From Vitrella brassicaformis (Eukaryota; Sar; Vitrellaceae): DNA of 64,000 nucleotides. This document shows, one piece after another, positions 22,800 through 34,400 of this stretch. The notes below the pieces were generated by a model, which worked only from the letters and a program-made list of their open reading frames with translations, was not told the origin of the DNA and ran no database searches. The translations under genes were made by a program, and so were the position numbers. Position 1 is the stretch's first letter, and each line of letters starts with the position of its first letter. The stretch lies in assembly GCA_001179505.1 (NCBI GenBank), contig CDMY01000831.1, forward strand, positions 149,839-213,838, in the 5' to 3' direction.

Positions 22800-24031
22800 A
22801 TGGAAACTGGACAGGTTGAGCTCGTCCAGCAACGCGCCACGGCGCCTGTGGCTCCTCCCCCGCCTCACGTTCGGCCTCCCGGGGAAAACCTTCCCCTCCT
22901 GGTCGTCGGCCCAGGGGACGACATCGGTGAAGCGCAAGATCAAGCCTGGCGCGGTGAGCAAAAACGCAGCGGCACCATTGAAGTTGGAGGTTGAACTGTC
23001 TCTCGCTTTCTATGCAGGTCGTTGGAGTGATGGCCTGTGCGACTGCTTTTCCGACTGGCCCAGCTGCTTACTGGGGTGGCTGGGGTCGTTCTGCGGCCTG
23101 GGTTACATGAAGGTGACCACCATGGCTAGCTAACACATGTACACCTTCTTGTCTTCCTTGTCACTCATTCTCTCGCTGTGTTGGATGGCATGGCATGGCA
23201 TGCAGGCCTGGGGTCTGGGAGAGACCAAAATCCTGTCGTTGCGTGTGGGGCTGCTGGTGTTCATCGGCTTGCCGTTGTTCGGCTTCGCTGTCTACATGGT
23301 GATCACCATCTGCATGATGATCTGGATCATCACAACGGAGGAATCGATAGCAGCTCACGATGACGGCCAGCTCGTGCCTGGCCGCAGCCACAACAACCAC
23401 ACCGTGTTCGACCACAGTGCCCTGGTGAACCAAACTCACTACCACGGAAATGGAACCGCGGCGGCCCATGAGCCTCCCTTCGACTCCGATTTCCCATTCA
23501 TCGCACTCGCCATGTTGTGGATTGTGAGGCCGGTAATCTGGATTCTCGTGTGGGTGGTCGTGTTTGTCGTCGCTCTCGTCTACCGTACCAAGCTGCGCAG
23601 GTCAGGCAGGCAGGCACAAAGAGAAGAGTTGCGTGCGACGGGCAACCATCTCTGTCTGTCTGTCTGTCTGTCGTTTCCTGTGTTGGTTTGTCGTGCAGGC
23701 ACTACGACATCGAGGCCGGTGACAGCTGTGGCGACTGCTGTATGGTCTTCTGGTGCTGGCCGTGCAGCATATGCCAGGAGTACAGGTGTGTGAAAATACA
23801 ACACACTTGGCTCTCGTCTTGTGTTTTCCTGCATCCATTTGTGCGTCTATCGTTGCCTGCAGGCACGTGATGAGGGCTCGTGGCTACAAGCGTGACCTGG
23901 CGCCTCCCGGCGAGGCGCGGATGGTCGCCCTTCAGCCTGGCACAAGGTTCGTCTACGCTCGGCCGCAGCCATACGCCCCCCATGAGGACACTACGGAGGC
24001 CACCATACCAAGCAGCGGCAGGATGGGTTGA
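22800..24031 (+). CDS. PLAC8-family cysteine-rich membrane protein, five exons
   Basis: Exons 22800-22953, 23018-23112, 23206-23600, 23699-23785, 23863-24031; 299 residues with consistent phases. The PLAC8 (DUF614) pattern is present in two halves: WSDGLCDCFSDWPSCLLGWL near residue 54, and RHYDIEAGDSCGDCCMVFWC then WPCSICQEYR near residue 215. In between are two hydrophobic segments (GLLVFIGLPLFGFAVYMVIT and an Ile/Trp/Val-rich stretch before YRTKLRR) with an intervening loop carrying NQT and NGT sites. Family members include plant cadmium-resistance and fruit-weight proteins, acting as multimeric membrane proteins in metal transport or cell-number control. The substrate here cannot be inferred. 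The split of the two Cys motifs by a 130-residue insertion with membrane segments is unusual. Confidence 0.85.
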
Positions 24032-24371
24032 TTGGTTGACTGATTGATGGGGGTGTTGGTGTTTGTCGTCTCGTGTGTGTCCGTGCGTGCGCGTGGTGGC
24101 CAGATGGTGCCAACCTGAACACGGCCCGGCCAACAACCAACAGACGGGCACACACACACACACACAGAGGAGGAGGAGGAGGAGGAGGAGAGGGGGGGGA
24201 GGGGGGAAGGCTGTCTATGTGTCTGTACAGGAAAGGTGCACGCGAGAAGCTGACCACTGTGTGGGGATATTCTGTTCATAGTTTGCCTGTGTTGTGTGTG
24301 GAAGGACACTGGATGGGCGTGTGTGTGGAGGACGGCAGGTGGAACCGAGCTCCTTCCCATGTCGGTGCCTA
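24032..24371. other. Intergenic, simple repeats
   Basis: Contains CACACA and (GGA)n/G-rich purine tracts around 24155-24210. No gene is supportable. Confidence 0.4.
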
Positions 24372-24499
24372 GGGGAGCTCTAAGTAGAACACCTATGGTC
24401 TCCTTCCAAAGCGCAATCGCATCTTCATCAATGTCAAAGAAACGCTTTGCTTTGCCTTTGAGCAGCGTCGCCTGGTCGTTGAGAATGGGCAGCATCTTC
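24372..24499 (-). pseudogene. Orphan exon-like fragment
   Basis: On the minus strand, after an acceptor-like CTTCAG, the frame reads KMLPILNDQATLLKGKAKRF, then FDIDEDAIALWKETIGVLLR. It looks coding (charged, helical, no low complexity), but no partner exons are found on either side. The product is not recognised. Confidence 0.3.
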
Positions 24500-24612
24500 C
24501 TGAAGACAGGCAGACACAAACAGAGAGAGATCTCAGCTGGGGAGCCTTCTGGCTGCTTCTCGCTTCGTGTGAGGCCTTTCTGTGAGGGCGTCGGTCGGTC
24601 TCAGTGCGAGAC

Positions 24613-24730
24613 TCGCAAACCCTACACCCTAAACCCTAATACTTTCGCTTGGAGGCTTTTTCCCATTGCCGGGGGGCGGAGAGGCGGCTGACATGCTCAT
24701 CTAAACCCTAGTTATGCGTAGGGTTTGCGA
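24613..24730. repeat. Interstitial telomere-like repeats with inverted arms
   Basis: Contains CCCTAAACCCTAAT near 24627-24640 and TAAACCCTAG near 24702-24711. The words TCGCAAACCCTAC (24613-24625) and GTAGGGTTTGCGA (24718-24730) are exact reverse complements, so the tract is bounded by a 13-bp inverted repeat. CCCTAAA is the plant-type telomere unit. Confidence 0.7.
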
Positions 24731-24872
24731 AATTGGTGAATGCGCGTGTGCAGCAGCGTGTGGCAGACAGACAGACACACTCACACACAGGCTCATATGT
24801 CAACAGGGGTCCACGCGCAGAGAGGGAGGGGGGGAAGGCCTGTATGTGCAGTGTGCAGTGTGCAGTCTGTGC

Positions 24873-24903
<31 letters not shown>

Positions 24904-25176
24904 CCATCATCGCCTGCACACGCGCACCCTCTGTGTGTCAAGAAAAGGCGGAGAGTGTGCAGTCCGCATTCGATGGGACCCCACGCCAATGCGTGTCGTC
25001 GAACTGTTACGAGGGGGGAGGGGCCCCCGAGTAATGGGAGGCGATCGGCCAGACGGAGAGCATACGATATTTCCGGGCAACAAATATCGGGGGAAACTTG
25101 CATTAACCGTAACACTCGTCTGTGTGTCCGTGATACTCATGAACATACAGTCCCATGAGCACGCAGAGTCAAACGC

Positions 25177-25720
25177 TCACGGGGAGGAGGGATCGATCCC
25201 CGCCCCATCAGCACACCCCAGTCCTGCAAACCCTCCCCTGCCTCCCCCACGCAGACAGTAGCTAGTCGCACGCGCGAGGGCGATAGACAAGCGAGAGCGA
25301 ATCCATCCAGACACATGACTGAACCCCCGACCCTTCCACCCCTCCTTCTCCAACAGCGCATGAGCCATGTGGGCGATGAACACGTTGGCATCGTGTCCCC
25401 ACACACCGTCACACGTCACCACCAGAGGGCAGAAGGTCACGCGGGAGTCGCAGACGGCCGAGTGATATTTCTTCTTCTTGGCGGTCTCGTACTGCTTCAG
25501 GTTGGACTTGATCGATCGGTTCTTGGAAGCATAAGGCCGGGCAACAAATATACACAGTTTGTCGAGAGTGATTTTTGCTCGCCTTGAGGTAGAGTGAGGT
25601 TGAGTACGTATTTTAGAAGGGCTGGACAAGACGAGACGACAGAGGTTTCGGCAGAATTCACGTGTGGTGCACGGAAACTGGCTTTGTTCCAAGTTGATCG
25701 TTCTGTTTGCTGAGTGCATG
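25177..25720 (-). mobile_element. Non-LTR/Penelope-like reverse-transcriptase ORF, C-terminal remnant
   Basis: A continuous minus-strand frame of about 180 codons running into the N gap. It contains KQYETAKKKKYHSAVCDSRV, then TFCPLVVTCDGVWGHDANVF and HVSGWIRSRLSIALARATSY followed by CLRG. This order (basic YE-x-x-KKKxY, then TF-x-PLV-x-(S/T)-x-G-x-G-x-x-A, then W-x-R-x-x-LSxxLxRA-x-x-CxRG) is the C-terminal tail found after the reverse-transcriptase domain in many eukaryotic retroelement ORFs. The polymerase domain itself is not in the window; it would lie in or beyond the 300-N gap. Confidence 0.7.
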
Positions 25721-25768
25721 CGGCGACCGCTGAGGAACAGGAAGGCTGCAGTTACAAAGGCTTCGACG

Positions 25769-26068
25769 NNNNNNNNNNNNNNNNNNNNNNNNNNNNNNNN
25801 NNNNNNNNNNNNNNNNNNNNNNNNNNNNNNNNNNNNNNNNNNNNNNNNNNNNNNNNNNNNNNNNNNNNNNNNNNNNNNNNNNNNNNNNNNNNNNNNNNNN
25901 NNNNNNNNNNNNNNNNNNNNNNNNNNNNNNNNNNNNNNNNNNNNNNNNNNNNNNNNNNNNNNNNNNNNNNNNNNNNNNNNNNNNNNNNNNNNNNNNNNNN
26001 NNNNNNNNNNNNNNNNNNNNNNNNNNNNNNNNNNNNNNNNNNNNNNNNNNNNNNNNNNNNNNNNNNNN
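25769..26068. other. Assembly gap (300 N)
   Basis: Exactly 300 N, the same length as the gap at 36210-36509, so probably a placeholder. The right flank is a 15-base G run (26069-26083). Confidence 0.95.
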
Positions 26069-26083
26069 GGGGGGGGGGGGGGG

Positions 26084-27198
26084 CATTAAAGGGCAGACGT
26101 GTAGGTATTCGAGGCAGACGATGATGCATAGAAAGACGAGCGCATTTCGGTAGGACGGCAGGCATTGGTATTGGCGGAGCTTTGCAAAGGGAGACTGCGC
26201 GCTGTCATGATGCGGGGGCGTGTTATGGGGGCGTCTTGCCTCAGAAGTGAATGAGACCTTTTTGTGTGGTTCAAGCTGTTTCAGTGACCGTTGTCGTCTT
26301 GTGCGGCGACTGTGGCTCGAGAAACTTGTGGATATATGCTCAGTCGCCTGTCAAAATACGCCGGAAGATGTCCAGAGAGTACCTCAGTTTCTCACTGATT
26401 TCGCATCGTCAACGCACGTTCGACTTGCGCCTGCATCTGCGTAGGCCACAGACGTGTAGAGCAATTACGTACGGTCATCTTTGCACTGATTGTCAATGAT
26501 TTATCGTATTGCGTTCGCAGGATATCGGTCAGATAGGTAATCGGCATTTGCTGCCATTCATAAGGTGAAGATGAAGCCCACACAACCACACAACCGTGCG
26601 CTGCAGATCTGGATGCGTGTGTGTGTGTGTGTCTGTCTGTCTGTGTCTGTGTCTGTGTTCTGTGTGGTGTCTTTCAGCGCTACACACACAGGATGATCAG
26701 CTGTGATTGCCTAGTGCTCAAGCTGGTCGGCGAGGTGACGAACGCCTTTGAGAACATGGCAATGCTCACCATGTCCTGCTTGCCAGGCTCCGCCAGACTT
26801 AGACATACAAAACACAAGCAGACAAGACGGCAACTCGAGCCACTCACTGCAGACACAAGCCTGCATCATGTGCAGGTAGCGAAACGGAGACACTTTAAGC
26901 TTTCGTCTGCATCCATCAGACAAACACTCATGTGTGACTCAAAACGTAACACTCAATACGACACAGTGAAAATCAAGGGGGGGAGGAAGACACAATGCCG
27001 ATTCGCGCTGCTGCCGTTCACTCACCGCGAGCTCTGCGAAAGCTCGCCACCATCCTCTTCGATCGCAACCGTTACATGCACGTACATGCGCATGAATTGA
27101 ACAAAACGTGCTCTACTATACCAACTCATGAATGGACAAACCAACGGATAACGGTCGACCGTTCAGAAGAGGTCCGGATCGGCCCCGCTTCCTTCCCC
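26084..27198. other. Gene-poor region
   Basis: No gene is supportable. Two weak minus-strand coding-like stretches exist: around 26430-26590 (TYLTDILRTQYDKSLTIS) and around 26690-26800 (GKQDMVSIAMFSKAFVTSPT). They may be decayed exons or retroelement debris. A GT/TCTG microsatellite lies at 26618-26660. Confidence 0.3.
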
Positions 27199-28158
27199 AT
27201 GAACAACGCTCCCCCTTCTCCCCGCGCGCCGTTGGAGGCCCCATCTAGCGCCTTCACCGCCGTCTACGCAGAGGAGCTTCTCAAGCAGGCCGAGGACCAC
27301 CGGCACACACAGCGAGAACTCATCGACGAGCTCCGACGACAGCGAGACAGAGCCGAGAGTGAGAGGGAGGAGTGGAAGAAGCGCTGTGAGCGAGCCGAAT
27401 AGAGGGCTGCTGATTTGGAGAGACAACTGAAGGAGAAGGGAGACCATGACATCATCGAGTACCTGAGCATTCCCTGGGATGGGGGCTGGTTCAATGGCGA
27501 CGTCAAGAACGGCAGACGTCGACAGCCACACGGGTACGGCATCTACACCGGCCCAGCTGTCAGAAGCGAGGGTCAATGGGCCAACGGCAAGAAGCACGGA
27601 GCCTTCAAGGAGTGGAGTGTCAAAACCGGTCTGCTGCTGTTTGAGGGAGCCTACAAGGAGGACAGAAAAGATGGGACAGTGACCGAGTACTATGACATGT
27701 ACCATGATCGCTGCAACGTGAAGTTTGAAGGCATGTACAAAAGAGGGAAGAAGGACGGACCGGCGAAGGAGTATTGGTTCGAGAATTGTGCAAACATGGG
27801 AGCTTTGCTGACCTTTGAAGGAGCGTACAAGGACGGAAAACGGGAAGGGCCAGCGAAAGAATGCCAGTTATATGGCTATAGGAATGTATTGGTTTTTGAC
27901 GGGGCCTACAGAAATGACAAGAGGGACGGGCCAGCGAAAGAGTACAGTGAGCATGGCAGGCTGACTTTTGAAGGAGCGTCCAAGGACGGGAAACGCGAAG
28001 GGCCAGCGAAAGAACACAGATATCCCGAGAAATTGGTTTTTGACGGGGCCTATAGAAATGATAAGAGGGACGGGCCAGCAAAAGAGTACAATGACCAGGG
28101 CAGGCTGACTTTCGATGGGGTGTACGCAGATGGCAAACAGCAGAGGCAGGGTCAGTGA
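27199..28158 (+). CDS. MORN-like repeat protein with one in-frame TAG
   Basis: A single frame from MNNAPPSPRAPLEAP to 28158, interrupted only by TAG at 27400-27402. Before the stop is a charged coiled coil (RQRDRAESEREEWKKRCERA). After it the same coil continues in the same frame (RAADLERQLKEKGDHD). Then follow about nine MORN-like repeats of the form F-E/D-G-x-Y-K-x-G-K-R-x-G-P-A-K-E, for example LTFEGAYKDGKREGPAKE and LVFDGAYRNDKRDGPAKEY. MORN repeats often mediate membrane or scaffold binding. No ATG lies between the TAG and the repeats, so the repeats would need readthrough, an error in the sequence, or be a pseudogene. No introns were found, unlike most neighbours. Confidence 0.6.
27810..28104 (+). 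repeat. Recent tandem duplication inside the MORN-like gene
   Basis: Two successive blocks of roughly 145 bp, each encoding one FEGA-x-KDGKREGPAKE repeat and one VFDGAYRNDKRDGPAKEY repeat, are nearly identical at the DNA level (compare 27811-27955 with 27960-28100). Confidence 0.75.
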
Positions 28159-28464
28159 GTGACTGGGGTGGGATTACATGACTGCAGTGATTGGACAGAG
28201 GTGCCTTCATGTGTAGGCCATCAAATGCACTACGTGTCTCGTTCACGTCTCTCTGTCTCTGTGTGTGGGTCTGATACACAAAACCGTCCATATACACACA
28301 CGCCTTTGTGACACTTGTGTCACATCGCGGCACCTCTCCATGCGGCCAAAATGCCAGTGAACGAGGCGACAAAACGCGCACACACTGCTATATATTGTCA
28401 AAGCAGGCGCACAAAGGCACACAAAGGCAGAGAACAAAACCGTTCTCTCACTACACAAAAGCGG

Positions 28465-30513
28465 CTAGAGGACGAAAGGCACGATCCGATACGGCACTTT
28501 CTCCTGGTACTTGGCCCAGTCCTTGCCGTATTTGCTGGCGCAGCGTGCGTCGTCCCTGTAGGCCCGATCCAGCAGCAAAATCGTCAAGTAAACCTACACA
28601 CACACACACACACACATCCGTAGAGAGAAACCCAGCCAGCGCTCATTTCGGTGGCTGAGCTACCGTGTAGAAGTAGGGCAATATGTATGAGAGCGTCACG
28701 GGCGGCGCCCACATCAACGCGGCCAATATCTCGGGCAGATAGTGAAAATGCCTGCACACACCAACCACACCATACGCAGTCCATACATCCATCCACCACA
28801 AGACACATTGCTCACCCACCCAGCCGCCCACTCACCGTGCGAGTCCCCACCAGCCCGACGCCAGCAGCAGCGATTGTTTGAGCTCCCCCGCTTCAGTGCG
28901 GTACGTGGCCACGATCATCTGCGGCTTCCTCCCCCATACCATAGCCTCACCGCTGGTGGCGCGGAACACCTGACGCTGCCGGTCGCTGTCGTAATTCACC
29001 CTGACAGTCACATGGATGGATGGATGGACAGATGGAGAGGGGGGGAAGGGTTACCAGATGAAGAATGCGCCGAGGAAGAGGCACATTGCGGTGAGGGGGA
29101 TGCCGATGGTGATTGGATGCATCACACACCAGTGGGCAGATGACGTGTACACCGCTGCACACACACACACACACACACTCAGAGAGAGGGATGGTATGTC
29201 TTTTTCGAGAGTGTGTGTGTGCTGTGATGCTGCTCACATGGCACCCAGACCATGCATCCCCAGCAGATGTAGTAGCCCGCCCGGTCGTGCTGGATGTCCA
29301 TCGTGCAGAAGTAGCCCGTCTCCCACACAAAGAACTTCAGCAGGTAGATCCACTGAAGGCACACAGATATCTGCAGGCACCCACCACACACAAACATCAC
29401 AAACATGACACACACCCTTGTTGTGTGGCTATGGGGGCAGCTGAGCTGACCAGCATGGCGTCGCTGACGTAGCCAAAGGTCTCATACTGTTTGCATGCAA
29501 AGGAGAGGCACGCAATGGCCCACCAAGTGAGGCCGAACCGGTCGTTGGTGAACTGTTTGACATCCCACCCCAGTACTGAATGAACCACACACACACACAG
29601 GCAGAGAGAGAGGGAGAGGGAGAGGGAGAGGGGGAGGAGAGAGAGAGAGAGATCACACACATCGCTCATATGTGTGTGGTGCTGCTCACTGTTGGGGTAC
29701 AGTTCAGTGCCATAGAAGAAGTCGAACATGGGATTGTCGGTGGTGCCGGAGTCCTTCGACGAGGGGAAGGTGATGCCCTTGACGTAGAGCATCAGACAAA
29801 ACAGCAGGGCAAACACCGTCAGGGCCGACAGGATCTCCCCATAATGGTCATACAATATCCCTGACACACACGCGCATATCAGGGGTGTTGTGTGAGCATC
29901 CCCTCTCTCCCTGTCGCCCTCTGTGTGTGTGTACCTCCGTTGTATAGCCCCAGGCCGAACTGCGAGCCGCCAACAAACAGCGCATTCATCAGCAGAAAGT
30001 ACTCCACGCCGTTGGCGTGATACGTGTTGCGATAGCCAGTGGGGCTGGGCGGACCTGCACACCCACAACCCCACCACACCCACTGCCGACACCTCCCTTG
30101 TGAGTCACAGTGTACTGACCTTTGTACATCTTGCAGGGGATCAGCCGAGTGAGCCCAAGCGCCAACCCAATGAAGCACCCAATGATCTGCCACGCCCTCA
30201 CATCCACAGGCGACGGCACCTCCCGCACAAATGCCATCACCCCTCTCCCTCCCTCGGCAGCAAACACGCCAGCCACCCTGGCAAGATCTCCATCTTGCCT
30301 CTGGATGACCCACCACAGCAGCACAGGGACGATGGGCGTGACGATGAGCAGGAAGAGGGTGCCGAGAGTGCGCCTGTAAGGGATGAGCCCGACGCAGACG
30401 CCTGTGTTGTTGAGCCACATGGAGCCATCCCCGTCGGCGGTCTTGTCCTTGTCAGATCTGGCATCATCGCGTGTTGATGCTGACGTAGCGGCTGTGTCTG
30501 GCGTGGCCGCCAT
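28465..30513 (-). CDS. DHCR7: 7-dehydrocholesterol reductase (delta-7 sterol reductase), nine exons
   Basis: NADPH-dependent ER-membrane enzyme that reduces the C7-C8 double bond in the last steps of sterol synthesis. Exons 30513-30120, 30054-29935, 29860-29690, 29575-29451, 29370-29238, 29154-29055, 29000-28836, 28751-28664, 28593-28465; 474 residues, matching the usual length of about 475, with all phases consistent. Diagnostic stretches: FNDRFGL-type [40 protein letters not shown] followed by [50 protein letters not shown]-type hydrophobic helix, and the C-terminus [20 protein letters not shown]. Multiple membrane helices are evident. C14-reductases (ERG24/LBR) share the fold, but the ETWY-like WETGY and the [11 protein letters not shown] stretch fit DHCR7/DWF5 better. 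The start is the ATG of [11 protein letters not shown]. Confidence 0.93.
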
Positions 30514-31471
30514 GCTGACGTGACACGCGGAGTAACACACCTGATCACTCGAAGGGAATGTGGAACTCGCGCCTGCTGCGAGCTTGAATCCTGGCCAAAG
30601 CTGCGAGGATGGGAGGCGCGCAAGCTGCCTGGCTTCGCTGCGATGATGCGCAGGCAGAGGGATGATGATTCCATGCCGAGTGGGGCTGACGGAGGAGGGG
30701 AACGACGTCCACGTGGCAGACGCTGTTATCACATGACCCACAGTGCTTTCCTTCTCTTCCATGTGGGAGCCGCTGGCTGTCTCGCTCACTTGACTGCACA
30801 TATTTCGTGAGAGACACATGACGTCGACTGCGCGAGACGCATGTATGTATTTGAGCGTCTGATGGATCGTAACAGCTGCACACGAACCCCTCCCCTCTCC
30901 TTCCCCAAACATACCGAATCGGACACAGAATAAAGAGGGCTGAAGGTCGCTATTAGATACACTTATGAAAGACCAACGCAGCACTAATTGGTGCGTGGCA
31001 CAGCCTGTGGTGCAGCCACACGACCTGTCAGTCAGGTGAGGTGGCGAGATGGTACACAAATAGCCAGTGAGATACACATCTTCAGGACGCCCAGCAGACA
31101 CACAAAACATACACACGACGGGACGGGAGGGGAGGGGTAGAGACATCTGGATATGAGACCTTACTTGATGATACCCAGCCATTACAACCTGACGAAGAGC
31201 CTAATTGCATCAGCCACACAAATCGCACCGCACCTGCCTGGGCGGGTTGATTCTCAGAACAGCGACACAACAAAAACATCACTGATGCTCACATACGCCG
31301 GCCACTTATGATATAGACAGCATACACACATCGATAGCACATGCACATACGTACAAAATGCGCCTGCGCTCGCACCTCTCTCTCCCTACTCTCCCACACA
31401 CACCAAGGACAGCATAGCACCGAATAGTTTTTCCTTCCAGCCGCCAGCATTGTGACCACACAACCATCCCT
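30514..31471. other. Intergenic region with repeat B copy
   Basis: Between DHCR7 and the secreted armadillo-like gene. No convincing coding exon. It holds repeat B (30807-30880). Confidence 0.4.
30807..30880. repeat. Dispersed repeat B, copy 1
   Basis: GTGAGAGACACATGAC, CTGCGCGAGACGCATGTAT and TGGATCGTAACAGCTGC recur in the same order and orientation at 39073-39180. The second copy has about 40 extra bases in the middle. Confidence 0.7.
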
Positions 31472-34400
31472 TCAGCTGGTGACTATCTCAAGTCGATCCA
31501 TTCCAGCAGTAGCCTGATGCACAATGGAAGCCACTCATCCATGGGACAGTGGTTGCAGACTTGACTGACGTACGTGCAGTTCGAGGGCCTTCACTGCCTG
31601 CGTGGCTTCAGTGCTGACGGCCTGGTCAGGGTGCTTGGTGAAGCGCTGGATGGCCTTGACGCAGCCGCCCTATCGACAAAGGACAGGAGGACACACACAG
31701 TGACATATGTGTTCGCCCGTACCTAGCCACCCACCCTGCAAGTGATGTCATCCTTGGCTCGCTGGCTCAATGTGACACTCGTGTCGCTGATGGGGAGAGC
31801 GGCACAAACGATAAGGCGCTCATCAGTGATGCATCTGCCCCTTGCACACGCGCACCCCTACTTGAGGATGATGTTGAAGGATTCCAGCATCAGAAACTCC
31901 AGATGGTCGGCCCCCAGGCCGCCACACGCAATGTCAAGACACCCGTGGTCGATTGCAGCGATCCGCTGTACCGCAGAGAACCCCACACAAGCCAGCCCAT
32001 AGAGAGCAGCCGGCGCGTCTCTAAATGGTACGCGTCCACCTGTCTGTCGTTCCCCTTCCGCAGCAGCAGGGCGCATGTCAGCGCCAAGACCGTCACATAG
32101 CTGCTGGACGGCCCGTCTTTTTTGGAACGGAAAGCTTCCTCAGTGATGGCCAAGGTGCCAGCATCGACCAGACTGCCAAGAAGGGCAGACTGCGCCTCTG
32201 GCCACACACCTGAGCACACACACACATGCCCACCCACACAGCCACATGGGTCAGTGACTTGCCTTGGGCTGTGCTGCTGTGGTAAGCTTACCATTGGGGA
32301 TAAAGTTCATTGTTTTCAGGATCACGAGCATTATGTTGGCGGCGTGAATGGGCAGGTGGGAATCAGACGATAGCAGCAGCGACGACAGCTTCGCGATCAT
32401 CTGTTTATCAGAGAACAGAGCGGGGGCAGCTGCCTGACACGACTGGCAGGACTTGTCGAGCAGTGACGCTGCACGCAACAACAACAACAAAACAGCCCCC
32501 AGACAGACAGACAGACAGACAATGAGCGACACACTATGACCCGTTGTGCTGCTTCTCACCCACTGCGACATTTTGGAGTGTCTGTGCCGCCGATCTGGTG
32601 ATGTTGACGTAGTCGTAATCGAGCAGCTGCACCAGCAGGGGCACCCCGCCCGCGTCGATGAGCTCATCTGCCCACGGCAATTTGGCCTCCGCCGCCACAA
32701 ACATGGTGTGGAACAGGGGGATGAAGACACCTGCCGTCCGGTTGTTGTCGTCGGGCAGCTCCAGAGATTCCTTGACAATCGCCACGAGGGAGGGGATAGC
32801 CCCGACCCTGTCATAGGCACACAGGAAGAGACAATGCCCCCAGTCGACCGAGGTGAATGATTGTGTGTGTCGGCACTCACCCTATGAGAGCCTCGACCGT
32901 GTTGACGCCCGCTTTCGCCAACTTGAGCAAGAGCTTCAGAGCTTCCAGCAGCACCATCGGCTCAGCCGTCGCTCCCAACAGGGGAATAATAGCGGCCCCA
33001 AACCTATCAGCAATGACTGTCGAGGTGAAATCTGGATCCTCGCTGTTACTGACGATCATGTCCGCGGCCTTCAGAACGAGCAGCTGCATATGCGGGTCGC
33101 TGCCCTCCAGTCCCTTCAGCAGGACCGACGTCATCGCTTTGACGCGGGCCGCTTCATCCTCAGCTTCATCGATGGAGCTGTAGTATTCAGCCAAGGGGTC
33201 CGCCGCATCAGGCTCGTCACCGCCTGCTGAGTTGATGCTCTCCACGGCCTCCTTGGCGCTCGTCCTGATGACGTCAGTGGGGTGCTCAAGGAAGGCCTCG
33301 ATCCCTTTTCGGCAGCCAGTCTGCAGACACACAGCCACCACAGCAGCCCACGTTGACGGACGTACCCACAGCCGCGTGTGCGTGTGTGTTCGGTGCAGTG
33401 AGACCGTTGGAAGAATGGCGGTTTTGGCTCGCTGCCTTAAGCTGCCACTGAACAATCAGCCCCCCCAAAAAGGGCATGCCTGTGCCGCATCGTGTATCGC
33501 ACCGTCGTACCTGAGGATAGCGGCGAAGGACTCCATCAGCTCATCGTTGAGGAGATCGTTCTCAAAGCGCCCCCAGTCCGGCCGCTGCTCAACACGGTCC
33601 TTCAGCAATTTGCAGAACGAGTCGATGCAGGAGTGGTCAACTGTGTAGCTTTGCTGCACGCGGCGCACACACCATACCAATACGTCATGAGGTGCCAGGT
33701 GCTGCTGGTGGTGGAGTGGTGGTGGTGGTGGTGGTGGTCACCTCTGTGTCGTTTCCTTTGCGCATCAGCAGCGCGCATCCACCACGGTACGCCGCCATGA
33801 AAGTCGACCAGTCATTCGTATTCCGCCCCTCCTGCATCGATGCAGTGAGGGCATTGGGCAGCACGTCGGCGTCGATTATGTTCTCGAGAATGGCTGGCTG
33901 CGACTCGGGCACTTCTCCTGATCGCACACAGGTTCGAATAAACGCCATCGAAGCCGGCGGTGGTTCGGTGCTCGTGTGTGTGTGTGTGTGTGTGTGACGT
34001 CTGTCATCTTACGAACGGTATCAGCCAGGCCGACCAAAGTCATCCCTATGATGTCGGCGGCATACTGACGCATCTCGTCGTCGGCCGACAAGAGCAGCGG
34101 CGAGAGCTTCGTGAGCAATCCGCTCTCGAACAAGGTGTAGCAGTACTGCCAAGGGGAAACTTCGGCGGTCTCCTTCGGCGCTGCAACCAAGACAAATGAT
34201 AGCAGATTGGTGTGAACATAAAACATCCCTCTCGCATACCGAATTGGAAGTGTCTGATGATGGTGGTTGCGCCTCTCTTGACCTCCTTGTGCTTGTGGTC
34301 CAGCAGCTGCACGAAAGAAGGCAGCCCGTCGGCCTCGAGCAGCTCATCCGCCCACGGCAGGCCATTATCATCGGCCACGAGCACCACCAGGTGCAAGAGC

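Noticed and set aside
24840-24905. CA/TG microsatellites such as this one considered as possible CRISPR or satellite arrays
   Set aside because: Simple dinucleotide repeats with no spacer structure, and the genome is eukaryotic.
25073-25549. Identical word CGGGCAACAAATAT at 25073 and 25536
   Set aside because: Only 14 bp, with unrelated flanks. Too short to call a repeat or attachment site.
25658-26165. Long open frames crossing the 300-N gap
   Set aside because: They consist mostly of undetermined residues and are open only because N cannot form a stop.
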